Assembly: GCF_003268885.1 (NCBI RefSeq)
Contig: NZ_QLSX01000002.1
Span: 1 to 64,000, forward strand
DNA from: Onishia taeanensis
GTDB lineage: Bacteria; Pseudomonadota; Gammaproteobacteria; Pseudomonadales; Halomonadaceae
DNA: 64,000 nt
Direction: 5' to 3'
Shown here: piece after piece, positions 44,484-54,385 of the stretch
Layout: each line of letters opens with the position of its first letter
Position numbering within the stretch: position 1 is the first letter of the stretch
Made by a program: the position numbers and the translations under genes
The notes under the pieces: model-generated
Databases searched by the model: none
Told to the model about the DNA's origin: nothing
The model's input: only the letters and a program-made list of their open reading frames with translations

Positions 44484-47402
44484 TCAAGGCGTCGCTAGCG
44501 GTTCCTCAACCGACGCCCCAGTTGGTGCCTCGGCCGCTGTCAGCCGACAGGCAGCGTACTTGAACTCGGGAATCTTGCCGAACGGGTCCAGCGCCGGGTT
44601 GGTCAGCATATTGGCGGCGGCCTCGGCGTAGCAGAAAGGCATGAAGACCATGCCTTCGGCCATCAACGGATCGACCCGCACCTTCAAGGTGATGCTGCCT
44701 CGCCGAGTGGCGATCTGCATCCACTCGCCGGCTTCGAGACCAAGGCGGCGCAGCTCGCCGGGGGCGACACTAGCTGCCGCTTCAGGCTCGAGGGCATCGA
44801 GCACGAGGGAGCGCCGGGTCATCGAACCGGTATGCCAGTGTTCCAGCTGGCGGCCGGTGGTCAGCACCGTCGGGTAGTCACGGTCGATCTGCTCATCCGG
44901 CGGCAGCGGCAGCGTCGGCGAGAAACGAGCCCGGCCCGAGGCCGTCGGGAAGGCATCGCCGAATACCACGTCCGCCCCCGGGGCATCGTCCGCCGGGCAG
45001 GGATAAGTGACCGAAGCCTCCCGCTCCAGCCGTTCCCAGGAGATGTGGTCGAGTGATGCCATGCCTTCTTTCATCTCGGCGAAGACCTCGCGGGGATGCG
45101 CGTAGTCCCAGGGCAGCCCGAAGCGCTTGGCGATCTCCTGAATGATCCACCAGTCGGGCCGGGCATCGCCGGGCAGCGGAACGGCCTGACGGCCCAGCTG
45201 CACCTGGCGGTTGGTGTTGGTCACGCTGCCGTCCTTCTCCGGCCAGGCGGAAGCCGGCAGGATGACGTCGGCGAACTGAGCGGTCTCGGTGACGAACAGA
45301 TCCTGTACAACGAGATGCTCGAGCTTGCCCAGCGCCGCGCGCGCATGGTCGAGGTCCGGGTCGGACATCGCCGGGTTCTCACCCTGGATGTACATGCCCT
45401 TGATGGTGCCCGCGGCGATGGCGTCCATGATCTCGACGACGGTGAGACCCGGCTGATCGTCTAGGTCGGTGTTCCACAGTTCCTCGAAGGCGGCCCGCAC
45501 CTGGGCGTCGCCCACTGGCTGATAGTCGGGCAGCACCATCGGAATCAGGCCGGCGTCCGAGGCGCCCTGGACGTTGTTCTGGCCACGTAGCGGATGCAGA
45601 CCGGTGCCCGGCCGGCCGGTATGGCCACAGGCCAGGGCCAGCGAGATCAGACAGCGCGCGTTGTCGGTGCCATGCACATGCTGGGAGATCCCCATGCCCC
45701 AGAAGATCATCGCTCGCTCGGCGGTGGCGTACTCCCGCGCCACGGCGCGAATCTCGTCGGCGGGCACGCCGCAGCTCTCGGCCATGGCCTCCGGCGTCAG
45801 GTGGCGAACGTGTTCCTTGAGCGCTTCGAAGCCCTCGGTATGCTCGCGAATGTAGTCCGCGTCATAGAGCTCTTCGCTGACAATCACGTTGAGCATGGCA
45901 TTGAACAGCGAGACGTCGCTGCCCGGCGTGAAACGCAGGGTTTGATGCGCATAGGCGCCCAACGCCTGGCCCTTGGGATCGAGAATGATGATCTTGGTGC
46001 CGCGCTTGGCCGCCTGCTTGAAGAAGGTCGCGGCCACCGGATGGTTCACGGCCGGGTTGCAGCCGGTGAGGATCACCACATCGGCCTCGGCGGCCTGCAT
46101 GAACGACGCCGTCACGGCGCCTGAGCCGATGCATTCCATCAGCGCCGCGACAGAGCTTGCATGACACAGACGGGTGCAGTGATCGACGTGGTTGGAACCA
46201 AAGCCGGTGCGTACCAGCTTCTGGAACAGCCAGGCCTCTTCATTGGAACACTTGGCGCTGCCGAAGCCGGCCAGAGAGTTGGGGCCGTGGTCGGCCTTGA
46301 GGCCCTTGAGGCCTTCAGCGGCAACCTCGAGCGCCTCATCCCAGCTGGCCTCGCGGAAATGGCTGCTCGGGTCAGCCGGATCGAAGCTGGGATCGACGCC
46401 CTTGGGCGCGCCGGGCTTGCGGATCAGCGGGCGCGTCAGCCGCGAGGCGTGACGCGGATAGTCGAACCCGAAGCGGCCCTTGACGCACAGCCGGTTATGG
46501 TTGGACGGCCCATCGCGGCCTTCGACGAAGAGGATTTCTTCGTCCTTGATGTGATAGGTCAACTGACAGCCAACGCCACAGTAGGGGCACACCGAATCGA
46601 CTTGGCTATCGGCGGCCGCCGAATCGCCACGGCCCGCCTCGTCGATCAAGGTGGCCGGCATCAGCGCACCGGTCGGACAGGCCTGGACGCATTCGCCGCA
46701 GGCCACGCAGGTGCTATCGCCCATGGGGTCGTCGAAGTCGAAGACGATCTTCGCGGCCGCTCCTCGGTTCGCCAAGCCGATGACGTCATTGACCTGGACC
46801 TCGCGACAGGCACGCACGCAGAGGTTGCACTCGATGCAGGCATCGAGGTTGACGTTCATGGCACTGTGCGACGCATCGTGATTGCGAGCGCCGTCCTGCC
46901 CTACCGCACGCGACTCTACATAACGGGCTTCGACATGATGCACGGTGGGCGCCTCGCGCTCCTCGCGCCGGGGTAGCCAAGCGCGCACGGCAGTGGCATC
47001 GACGGCCAGGGCATCAGCCATGTCCCAGAAATGGCTCGAGCGGTCGGGACCGGCGTCGCGGTCCGGCTGGTCGACGGCGAGCAGCTCCAATACGCCTTCA
47101 CGGGCGATGCGAGCCCGCTCGGAGCCGGCACTATGCACCACCATGCCGGGCCGGGCCTCGCGCAGGCAACTGGCGGCCAGCGCCCGCTCGCCCTCGATCT
47201 CGACCATGCAGGCGCGGCAGTTGCCATCGGCGCGATAGCCGGCGGCATCCTTGAAGCACAGGTGGGGAATCGTCTCGCCGGCCCGCTTGGCCACCTGCCA
47301 CAGGCTTTCGCCGCAATAGGCGGTCACCTCGGTGCCATCGAGGATCAGAGTAAAGGCGTCGGCTGCGGTCTGCGTCTGGTTCTGGCTCTGGTTATGAGTC
47401 AT
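44484..47402 (-). CDS. NAD-linked formate dehydrogenase, molybdenum catalytic subunit
   Basis: The 972-residue subunit oxidises formate to CO2. An N-terminal [2Fe-2S] domain has Cys at about 49, 62, 65 and 79. A 4Fe-4S ferredoxin region carries CIECNLCVRAC and CVACGECVQAC. The molybdopterin domain opens with CPYCGVGCQLTYH. The metal ligand aligns in HCTRLCHASS as Cys413, replacing the selenocysteine of E. coli FdhF. The C-terminal cofactor domain has TGRQLEHWHTGSMTRRS. The start at 47402 follows AGGAGA. It lies 16 bp after the diaphorase gene, as in the soluble FdsABG-type enzymes. Confidence 0.9.
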   Translation of the reverse strand: MTHNQSQNQTQTAADAFTLILDGTEVTAYCGESLWQVAKRAGETIPHLCFKDAAGYRADGNCRACMVEIEGERALAASCLREARPGMVVHSAGSERARIAREGVLELLAVDQPDRDAGPDRSSHFWDMADALAVDATAVRAWLPRREEREAPTVHHVEARYVESRAVGQDGARNHDASHSAMNVNLDACIECNLCVRACREVQVNDVIGLANRGAAAKIVFDFDDPMGDSTCVACGECVQACPTGALMPATLIDEAGRGDSAAADSQVDSVCPYCGVGCQLTYHIKDEEILFVEGRDGPSNHNRLCVKGRFGFDYPRHASRLTRPLIRKPGAPKGVDPSFDPADPSSHFREASWDEALEVAAEGLKGLKADHGPNSLAGFGSAKCSNEEAWLFQKLVRTGFGSNHVDHCTRLCHASSVAALMECIGSGAVTASFMQAAEADVVILTGCNPAVNHPVAATFFKQAAKRGTKIIILDPKGQALGAYAHQTLRFTPGSDVSLFNAMLNVIVSEELYDADYIREHTEGFEALKEHVRHLTPEAMAESCGVPADEIRAVAREYATAERAMIFWGMGISQHVHGTDNARCLISLALACGHTGRPGTGLHPLRGQNNVQGASDAGLIPMVLPDYQPVGDAQVRAAFEELWNTDLDDQPGLTVVEIMDAIAAGTIKGMYIQGENPAMSDPDLDHARAALGKLEHLVVQDLFVTETAQFADVILPASAWPEKDGSVTNTNRQVQLGRQAVPLPGDARPDWWIIQEIAKRFGLPWDYAHPREVFAEMKEGMASLDHISWERLEREASVTYPCPADDAPGADVVFGDAFPTASGRARFSPTLPLPPDEQIDRDYPTVLTTGRQLEHWHTGSMTRRSLVLDALEPEAAASVAPGELRRLGLEAGEWMQIATRRGSITLKVRVDPLMAEGMVFMPFCYAEAAANMLTNPALDPFGKIPEFKYAACRLTAAEAPTGASVEEPLATP

Positions 47403-47418
47403 CTTCGCTCTCCTGGCC

Positions 47419-49137
47419 TCAGCCCTTGATGATGATCTGCTGGGCCGCGAGCGGCTCACGGAAGTCCTTGAGCAAACCAAGGACGGGATTGGGCGCGGCC
47501 TGGCCGAGCCCGCAAATCGAGGCGTCCATCATCACCGTCGCCAGGCGCTGCAGTGCCTCGGCATCCCAGGCCTCGCGCTCGAGCAGCGTCAGCATCTTTT
47601 CGGTGCCGACCCGGCAAGGGGTGCACTGGCCGCAGGACTCGTCGGCGAAGAAGGCCAGTAGGTTGGTGGCCACCGCCCGCAGGTCATCCTGATCCGAGAG
47701 CACCACCACCGCCGCAGAGCCAATAAAGCAGCCTTCGGCCTGCAGGGTGTCGAAGTCCAGGGGAATGTCCGCCTTGCTTGCCGGCAGGATACCGCCGGAG
47801 GCGCCACCGGGCAGGTAACCGGCCAGGGTGTGGCCCTCCTGCATGCCGTTGCAATACTCCTCGATCAGCTCGGCAAGGGTAATGCCCGCCGGGGCCAGAT
47901 GGACGCCCGGGCGCTTGACCCGCCCGGACACCGAGAAGCTGCGCAGTCCCTTGCGTCCATGGCGCCCATGACCGGCGAACCAGTCGGCACCGCGCTGGTG
48001 GATAAGCGGAATCCAGTAAACGGTCTCGACGTTGTTGACCAGGGTCGGACGATCGAACAGGCCTCGCTGCGCGACGAAGGGCGGGCGATGGCGGGGCTTG
48101 CCCGGCTTGCCCTCCAGCGACTCGATCATCGCCGACTCCTCACCACAGATATAGGCCCCGGCGCCGCGCCGCATCACCACATAGCCGGGCTCGACGAGTC
48201 CGGCGGCCTCGAGTTCAGCAATCGCCTCGTGCAGTACCCGATGCAGGCCCGGGTATTCGTCGCGCAGATAGATGTAGAGCGCGCTGGCCTCGACCGCCCA
48301 GGCACTGATCAGCGCCCCTTCGAGGAAACGGTGCGGAGCATTCTCCAGGTAGTGGCGATCCTTGAAGGTACCGGGCTCACCCTCGTCGGCGTTGATCGCA
48401 CAGTAGCGCGGTCCCGCTTCCTGGCGCACGAAGTACCATTTCTTGAAGGTCGGGAAGCCCGCACCGCCGAGCCCGCGCAGGTTGGCGCGCTCGAGCTCTT
48501 CCGTCAGCGCCTCGACGGTCACCGCACCGGCACGGCACTGGGTAAGCAGTTCATAGCCGCCTTCGCACCGGTAATCTTCGAGCCGCTGCCAGTCGAGCGT
48601 TTCGGGGTGGAAATGGCCGGTGTCGATCACCGCTTCGACCGCCTCCTGGGTCGCATGATTGACGTGACGATGACCCACTTCGACCACCGGCGCCATCTCG
48701 CAGCGGCCCATGCAGGGCGCGCGCAGCACGCGGACCTCTTCCGGATCCGCGCCGGCCGTAAGCGCCTGCTTCAAGGCATCGGCGCCGGCCAGCTGACAAG
48801 ACAGGGAGTCGCAGACCCGCACCGTCACCGCCGGGGGTGGCGCTTGATCGTCGTGGATCACATCGAAGTGGGCATAGAAGGTGGCGGTTTCATAAACGGC
48901 CGCCATCGGCAGGTTCATGTAGGCCGCCAGAGCGCGCAGCATAGGTAGCGCCAGGTGGCCGTGGGCGTCCTGGAGCACATGCAGGTGCTCGATGAGGAGG
49001 TCGCGACGGGCAAGCTCGGGGTGCTTGCGCTCATCGCCGAGGCGCTCGCGGAGCGCTATCAGGAGGTCGGTCTCAAGCTCGCGGCCGCGGGGCTGACCGC
49101 GAAAACGGCGAGTGGGCGTCAGGGTCTGAACGGTCAT
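47419..49137 (-). CDS. Formate dehydrogenase diaphorase subunit, fused NuoE-NuoF type
   Basis: The 572-residue protein joins two parts. Residues about 1-165 are NuoE/FdsG-like, with [2Fe-2S] ligands in VCDSLSCQLAG and RAPCMGRCEMAP. The rest is NuoF/FdsB-like, with FMN/NADH motifs GLGGAGFPTFKKW, NADEGEPGTFKDR and GAYICGEESAMIESLEG, and 4Fe-4S ligands in SCGQCTPCRVG. It passes electrons from the catalytic subunit to NAD. The start at 49137 gives MTVQTLTPTRR with only a weak ribosome site; in-frame starts exist up to 30 codons upstream. The accessory sulfurtransferase fdhD is not seen nearby. Confidence 0.87.
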   Translation of the reverse strand: MTVQTLTPTRRFRGQPRGRELETDLLIALRERLGDERKHPELARRDLLIEHLHVLQDAHGHLALPMLRALAAYMNLPMAAVYETATFYAHFDVIHDDQAPPPAVTVRVCDSLSCQLAGADALKQALTAGADPEEVRVLRAPCMGRCEMAPVVEVGHRHVNHATQEAVEAVIDTGHFHPETLDWQRLEDYRCEGGYELLTQCRAGAVTVEALTEELERANLRGLGGAGFPTFKKWYFVRQEAGPRYCAINADEGEPGTFKDRHYLENAPHRFLEGALISAWAVEASALYIYLRDEYPGLHRVLHEAIAELEAAGLVEPGYVVMRRGAGAYICGEESAMIESLEGKPGKPRHRPPFVAQRGLFDRPTLVNNVETVYWIPLIHQRGADWFAGHGRHGRKGLRSFSVSGRVKRPGVHLAPAGITLAELIEEYCNGMQEGHTLAGYLPGGASGGILPASKADIPLDFDTLQAEGCFIGSAAVVVLSDQDDLRAVATNLLAFFADESCGQCTPCRVGTEKMLTLLEREAWDAEALQRLATVMMDASICGLGQAAPNPVLGLLKDFREPLAAQQIIIKG

Positions 49138-49739
49138 GGCGGGCTCGTTATTGTGATGATCGCGCTCTTGCATATGGCGCTTTGCTGCCATGGTGGCACC
49201 GGCCACAAACGCCGACAATAACCACATTCACGCTTGAGAGCACTTAGCTATGTGCGTGTCGCTCTCGGCTACGTGGATCCCGGCAACGAAATACGAATAC
49301 CTCCATTCCGGTTGCTCTTCTAACGCCACGCCCTACGACACGTCCAGCCAACTGCACAGCCACATGCAGCGCGGCCAGGCCTGTCACGGCCAGAAAGCTA
49401 GACAGCGTGGCACGCATCGACATGGCCCTCGATCATCACTTTACCCGCTTATTGCCTTGCGACCATCGGGCGATTGCGTCCGTTTGCAGCCTAGCTAATC
49501 TTGAGTCGCGTATCGTCATTCCGGCAGCCGGCCTTGCCTTCTGTCCTGTGGCGGTCCCGGTCCCTCTTCACTTTTTGCCCTTCGAGTTCTGCCTCAGCGT
49601 TGACAGGGCAGTTGATGCCGGAGGATGAGCCGGCACTGGCAATTCGCCTGGCAAATCCTCACACTAGCGGTGTCTTTCAGGACAACAGATCGTGACGTAG
49701 AGGTACAGCAACTAACAAAACCCTCATGGAGTCTCGAAT
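49138..49739. other. Gene-free region of 602 bp
   Basis: Nothing convincing is coded here. It separates the formate dehydrogenase operon (minus) from the usp-BCCT module (plus) and should contain both promoters. Short open frames in all directions lack ribosome sites and family resemblance. The composition is lower in GC than in flanking genes, consistent with regulatory DNA or decayed sequence. Confidence 0.5.
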
Positions 49740-50162
49740 ATGTTCAAGAAAATTATGGTCCCCGTGGACCTGGCACATACAGAACTCTTGAAGCCCTCTC
49801 TCGATCTTGCGGCAGATATCGCCAAGCTGTATCAGGCCGATACCTGCTACATCAGCGTAACGGCCAACACGCCAAGTTCGCTGGCCAAGACGCCTGAAGA
49901 GTATGCGCAAAAGCTCGAGGCATTCGCCAAGGAGCAGGGCCAATTGCATGGCCAAAAGGTCAGCTCCAAGGTCATTACCTCTCCCGACCCGGTTGCCGAC
50001 ATGGATGACGCCATCCTGCAGGCTATCGATGACACGGACGCAGATCTGGTCATCATGACCACGCATCTGCCTAGGCGGCTGGACATCGTCATGCCGTCCA
50101 ACGGCAGCAAGGTCGCCTCTCATACCGACGTATCCGTGTTCCTGGTCCGGCATAGCGACTGA
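49740..50162 (+). CDS. Universal stress protein (UspA family)
   Basis: The 140-residue protein begins MFKKIMVPVDLAHTELLKPSLDLAADIAKLY and ends SNGSKVASHTDVSVFLVRHSD, the classic UspA frame. The C-terminal ATP-loop G-x2-G-x9-G(S/T) is degenerate, present only as SNGSKVASHT. It lies 50 bp before a BCCT transporter gene, similar to TeaD beside the TeaABC ectoine transporter of Halomonas, where the Usp modulates transport. A regulatory link here is inferred. A decayed second copy precedes the next BCCT gene. Confidence 0.88.
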   Translation: MFKKIMVPVDLAHTELLKPSLDLAADIAKLYQADTCYISVTANTPSSLAKTPEEYAQKLEAFAKEQGQLHGQKVSSKVITSPDPVADMDDAILQAIDDTDADLVIMTTHLPRRLDIVMPSNGSKVASHTDVSVFLVRHSD

Positions 50163-50212
50163 CGGCCTACACAAGAAGACACCCTTTCGTTTCACCAGAC
50201 GGAGACTTCCCT

Positions 50213-51880
50213 GTGGAAAAAAACTCCCCAAACGCTAACAGTGACAAGGACGCCCCTGTCTCTGATGGCGTGCCAGCGCCGGAAGGACCGGCGAACCTGA
50301 TCGATACCGATTACGTGATCGGTCAGGATAACGTCACCACGCGCAAGTTCGGCCTGGATGTCGACCTGCATGGCAAGGTGTTCACCATCTCGTCATTGTT
50401 GGTTCTGTTTTTCGTCTTCATCACCTTGGCCCTTCAGGATGAAGTCGAGCCGATCTTCAATGCGATCTTCTCGTTCCTGACCGGCAACCTCTCCTGGTTC
50501 TTCCTGCTGGCGGCTAATATCTTCGTGATTCTGGCCGTGGCCCTGATCTTCACGCCCATGGGCAAGGTCAGGATCGGTGGTGCGCACGCCAAGCCAGACT
50601 TCAGCTATCTGGGCTGGTTCGCGATGCTATTCGCCGCCGGCATGGGTATCGGCCTGATGTTCTACGGTGTCTCGGAGCCCCTGACCCACTTCGGTACCGC
50701 TCTTGGCGGCACCAGCATGGAGAATGGCGTCAGGACCGACTGGGCACCGCTGGGCGCCGCTGCTGGCAATCAGGATGCCGCCATGTCACTGGCCATGGCA
50801 GCCACCATTTTCCACTGGGGCCTGCACCCCTGGGGCATCTACGCGGTCGTGGCCTTGGCACTGGCGCTGTTCTCCTTCAACAAGGGCCTGCCGCTGACCA
50901 TGCGCTCGATCTTCTACCCGGTTCTGGGTGAGCGGATCTGGGGCTGGCCGGGGCATTTGATCGATATCCTGGCCGTTTTTGCCACCCTGTTCGGTCTGGC
51001 AACCTCGTTGGGCCTGGGTGCCTCACAGGCAGCTGCGGGTCTCAGCTATCTGTTCGATATTCCCAACAACAACGTGACCATGGTACTGCTGATCATTGGC
51101 ATCAGCGCAGTGGCACTGCTGTCGGTCCTTGCCGGCGTCGACAAGGGCGTGCAGCGCCTTTCCCAGCTCAACATGGTGCTGGCCTTCCTGCTGCTGGCGT
51201 TCGTGATTGCCGTCGGCCCGACCCTTGCGATCGCCACCGGCTTCTTCAAGAACCTGGGCTCCTACCTGGCGGACTTGCCCGCCCTGTCCATGCCCTTCGG
51301 ACGTGAAGATGCCAACTTCAGTCAGGGTTGGACCGCCTTCTACTGGGCCTGGTGGATCTCCTGGTCACCGTTCGTGGGTATGTTCATCGCCCGCGTCAGC
51401 CGTGGCCGCACCGTACGTGAGTTCCTGATTGCCGTGCTGCTGGTACCCACGCTGGTATCGGTACTGTGGATGACCGCCTTCGGCACCACCGCCATCGATC
51501 AGGTGATTAACGACAACTTCCAGGGCGTCAAGGACGCAGCCCTCGAGCTGCAGCTGTTCGTGATGCTGGGCCAACTGCCGCTGACGCAGATCACCTCCTT
51601 CGTGGGTATCGTGTTGGTGATGGTGTTCTTCATCACCTCCTCGGACTCCGGCTCGCTGGTCATCGACTCCATTACCGCCGGCGGTAAGGTCGATGCACCC
51701 AAGCCCCAGCGCATGTTCTGGGCCATCATCGAGGGCGTGATCGCCATCGCGCTACTGCTGGGTGGCGGCCTGACGGCCCTCCAGACGGCGGTTATCACCA
51801 CCGGCCTGCCGTTCACGCTGGTACTGCTGGTGGCCTGCTACGCCATCGTCAAGGGGCTGCTCTCCGAACCCCGGAGCTAA
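50213..51880 (+). CDS. BCCT-family betaine/choline/carnitine-type transporter
   Basis: The 555-residue transporter has twelve membrane segments. Family blocks are GWFAMLFAAGMGIGLMFYGVSEPLTHF, FHWGLHPWGIYAVVALALA and the BCCT signature FYWAWWISWSPFVGMFIARVSRGRTVREF, followed by TSSDSGSLVIDSITAGG. It would import a quaternary ammonium solute with sodium or protons as osmoprotectant or carbon source. The N-terminal 60 residues are hydrophilic, with PAPEGPANLIDTDYVIGQDN. It starts at GTG after GGAG. It is very similar to the transporter at 52664. Confidence 0.93.
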   Translation: MEKNSPNANSDKDAPVSDGVPAPEGPANLIDTDYVIGQDNVTTRKFGLDVDLHGKVFTISSLLVLFFVFITLALQDEVEPIFNAIFSFLTGNLSWFFLLAANIFVILAVALIFTPMGKVRIGGAHAKPDFSYLGWFAMLFAAGMGIGLMFYGVSEPLTHFGTALGGTSMENGVRTDWAPLGAAAGNQDAAMSLAMAATIFHWGLHPWGIYAVVALALALFSFNKGLPLTMRSIFYPVLGERIWGWPGHLIDILAVFATLFGLATSLGLGASQAAAGLSYLFDIPNNNVTMVLLIIGISAVALLSVLAGVDKGVQRLSQLNMVLAFLLLAFVIAVGPTLAIATGFFKNLGSYLADLPALSMPFGREDANFSQGWTAFYWAWWISWSPFVGMFIARVSRGRTVREFLIAVLLVPTLVSVLWMTAFGTTAIDQVINDNFQGVKDAALELQLFVMLGQLPLTQITSFVGIVLVMVFFITSSDSGSLVIDSITAGGKVDAPKPQRMFWAIIEGVIAIALLLGGGLTALQTAVITTGLPFTLVLLVACYAIVKGLLSEPRS

Positions 51881-51920
51881 GCCATCTGTCATCCGGCCTT
51901 GGCCGGATGACGCTATGCAC

Positions 51921-51963
51921 AAAAACGCCACAGGCGGTCCTTCGGATCGTCTGTGGCGTTTTG
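51921..51963 (+). terminator. Strong intrinsic terminator after the first BCCT gene
   Basis: AAAACGCCACAG pairs with CTGTGGCGTTTT in a stem extended by partly paired CGGTCC and GGATCG around a TTCG loop. It lies 40 bp past the stop. Confidence 0.88.
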
Positions 51964-52287
51964 TTTGGATCATACTAATCGTCGGCTGTTGCCGCCGATG
52001 ATAGGCAAGTCAGCGTTGCAGACTATCGAGCGGCGCCGCTGCCCGACAGCGAGCCCTTACTCCACTAGCCTTCCCCATCGGCATTTGCCCTGAGCCCCGC
52101 GGCATCTCTAGCCCAATAGGTTCTTCTGATAAAGCATTTATTAACTTAGCTTTTTTGCGGCCAAGGGCCGCAAAAAGCCAAGCGTTGAAGAGCCACTGGA
52201 AATTCGGTGAGCATATGCCCAGACTATGAGGCGCTTACAGCGACACCAAGGAACTACAACCACTTATAAACCGCTGGAGTCACCAAG
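51964..52287. other. Gene-free spacer of about 320 bp
   Basis: This stretch separates the first terminator from the usp remnant. GCTTTTTTGCGGCCAAGGGC near 52147 contains an inverted repeat (TTGCGGCC, AAGGGCCGCAA). No gene is supported. Confidence 0.45.
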
Positions 52288-52539
52288 ATGCTCGATAAGA
52301 TCATGGTCCCCGTGGATCTCGCCCACCTCGATGTCAGTGAGCCATCACTGCGGGGTCGTTGACCCGCCGCCGCACGACGAGGCAGAGGGCAGTGGGATAG
52401 CGTCACCGCCGACACGCCCAGATTCGTGGCGCACACCCCGGAAGCGTTCGCTCAGCAGCGTGAAGCCTTCGCGAAGACGCGGGCCAGACTCCACGGCCAG
52501 TCGGCCCCTACACCAGCGTTAGCCCCAATCAAGCACTGA
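52288..52539 (+). pseudogene. Decayed universal stress protein gene
   Basis: The start MLDKIMVPVDLAHLDVSEPSL closely matches the intact Usp at 49740 (MFKKIMVPVDLAHTELLKPSL), then reaches a TGA after 24 codons. In another frame SVTADTPRFVAHTPEAFAQ and REAFAKTRARLHGQ match the intact SVTANTPSSLAKTPEEYAQ and LEAFAKEQGQLHGQ. After about residue 70 homology stops at a TGA. So the copy has frameshift or deletion damage and a lost 3' half. It sits where a usp should be, before the second BCCT gene. Confidence 0.85.
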
Positions 52540-52663
52540 TCTTGACGATGCCGGCTGAATGGCGCCCCGCATCAAGGCATCGTTCTTTACTGCTGCGTCC
52601 GGTGGCTGGCGCGTGGCCGAATCGAGACAAACCACTTACCGAAAATCGCAAGGGAGACGTCTA

Positions 52664-54337
52664 GTGTCTAAACAACCCAACGACGGCAAACCCAAGGCGC
52701 CGGAAAATGGCGGTACCGAGGGAATACCGGCGCCAGAGGGCCCGGCTAACCTGATCGATACTGACTATGTGATCGGCCAGGACAACATCACCGCCTCCCC
52801 CCTGGGAATCGATGTAGATCTGCACGGCAAGGTCTTCCTCTTCTCCTCCCTGGTGATTCTGCTATTCGTGATCGCGACAATGGCCCTCCAGGACCAGATG
52901 GAACCGATCTTCAACAGTATGTTCAGTTTCCTTACCACGAAACTGAGCTGGGTCTTCCTGCTGGGGGCCAACGTTTTCGTTATTCTAGCGGTCGTGCTGA
53001 TATTCACGCCGCTCGCCAAAGTGCGCATCGGTGGGGCGGATGCCAAGCCCGAATTCGGCTATCTGGGCTGGTTTGCGATGCTATTTGCTGCCGGTATGGG
53101 CATCGGCCTGATGTTCTATGGCGTATCTGAGCCGTTGACGCACTTCGGCACTGCTATGGGCGGCATCAGCGTCGAAGACGGCATTCGTACCGACTGGGCA
53201 CCGCTTGGCGCTGCCGCGGGTGACCAGGCCGGTGCCATCGACCTGAGCATGGCGGCCACCATCTTCCATTGGGGCCTGCATCCTTGGGGCGCCTATGCGA
53301 TTGTGGGTCTCTCGCTGGCCATATTTGCCTATAACAAGGGCTTGCCCCTGACCATGCGCTCGATCTTCTACCCGATCCTGGGTGAGCGCATTTGGGGCTG
53401 GCCGGGCCATGTGATCGACATCCTGGCCGTCTTCGCCACCCTGTTCGGCCTGACCACCTCACTCGGCCTTGGGGCCACTCAGGCGTCTGCGGGTCTCCAC
53501 TACCTGTTCGACGTCCCCGATACCAACACCACACTGATTCTGCTGATCATGGGCATCACCGCGGTCGCCCTAGGTTCGATTCTGCTGGGGGTGGACAAGG
53601 GCGTACAGCGTCTCTCCCAGATCAACATGATGCTGGCCTTCTTGCTGCTGGTCTTCGTGATCGCCGTCGGGCCGACACTCATGATCGCCACCGGCATATT
53701 CGATAATCTGCTGGGCTATGTGCAGAACCTGCCGGCGCTATCGATGCCCTTCGGCCGCGAAGATGCCAACTTCAGCCAAGGCTGGACCGCCTTTTACTGG
53801 GCATGGTGGATTGCCTGGTCGCCGTTCGTCGGCATGTTCATCGCCCGCGTTAGCCGCGGTCGTACCGTGCGGGAATTCCTGATCTCCGTCCTGCTGGTGC
53901 CGTCACTGGCCTCGGTAGTGTGGATGACCGCCTTCGGCACCACCGCCATCGATCAGGTGGTGAACCAAGGCATCACCAATGTGCAGGATGCCGCTCTGGA
54001 ACTGCAGCTGTTTACGATGCTTGAGTACCTGCCGCTGACACAGATCACCTCCTTCATCGGTATCGTGCTGGTCATCGTGTTCTTCGTGACATCCTCCGAC
54101 TCCGGCTCGCTGGTGATCGACTCCATCACCGCTGGCGGCAAAGTTGATGCGCCGAAGCCACAGCGCATTTTCTGGGCGCTGATCGAAGGTGCTCTCGCCA
54201 TCGCGCTGTTGCTTGGCGGCGGGCTGAACGCCCTTCAGACGGCTGCCCTGACCACCGGCCTGCCGTTTACTATCGTACTGCTGGTAGGCTGCTATGGAAT
54301 CGTCAAGGGCTTGATGTCCGAGCCACGAAGCCACTAA
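52664..54337 (+). CDS. Second BCCT-family transporter, tandem paralogue
   Basis: The 557-residue transporter starts at GTG 52664, about eight bases after AAGGGAG. This aligns with the GTG start of its paralogue; an upstream in-frame ATG at 52559 would add unrelated sequence. It shares GLMFYGVSEPLTHFG, FHWGLHPWG, the FYWAWWIAWSPFVGMFIARVSRGRTVREF signature and SSDSGSLVIDSITAGG. The two differ mainly in the hydrophilic N-terminus and some helices. They probably arose by duplication of the usp-BCCT unit and may differ in substrate or in osmotic control. Confidence 0.92.
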   Translation: MSKQPNDGKPKAPENGGTEGIPAPEGPANLIDTDYVIGQDNITASPLGIDVDLHGKVFLFSSLVILLFVIATMALQDQMEPIFNSMFSFLTTKLSWVFLLGANVFVILAVVLIFTPLAKVRIGGADAKPEFGYLGWFAMLFAAGMGIGLMFYGVSEPLTHFGTAMGGISVEDGIRTDWAPLGAAAGDQAGAIDLSMAATIFHWGLHPWGAYAIVGLSLAIFAYNKGLPLTMRSIFYPILGERIWGWPGHVIDILAVFATLFGLTTSLGLGATQASAGLHYLFDVPDTNTTLILLIMGITAVALGSILLGVDKGVQRLSQINMMLAFLLLVFVIAVGPTLMIATGIFDNLLGYVQNLPALSMPFGREDANFSQGWTAFYWAWWIAWSPFVGMFIARVSRGRTVREFLISVLLVPSLASVVWMTAFGTTAIDQVVNQGITNVQDAALELQLFTMLEYLPLTQITSFIGIVLVIVFFVTSSDSGSLVIDSITAGGKVDAPKPQRIFWALIEGALAIALLLGGGLNALQTAALTTGLPFTIVLLVGCYGIVKGLMSEPRSH

Positions 54338-54385
54338 GGCGGTGTCATCAGGCGACAAACCTGAAGACGATTAAGCAGAAGCACC

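Noticed and set aside
46161-46976. Open frame of 271 codons on the plus strand
   Set aside because: It is antisense to the molybdenum formate dehydrogenase gene, whose motifs are unambiguous.
49250-49695. Short open frames in the gap before usp
   Set aside because: They overlap one another in different frames, lack ribosome sites and resemble nothing known.
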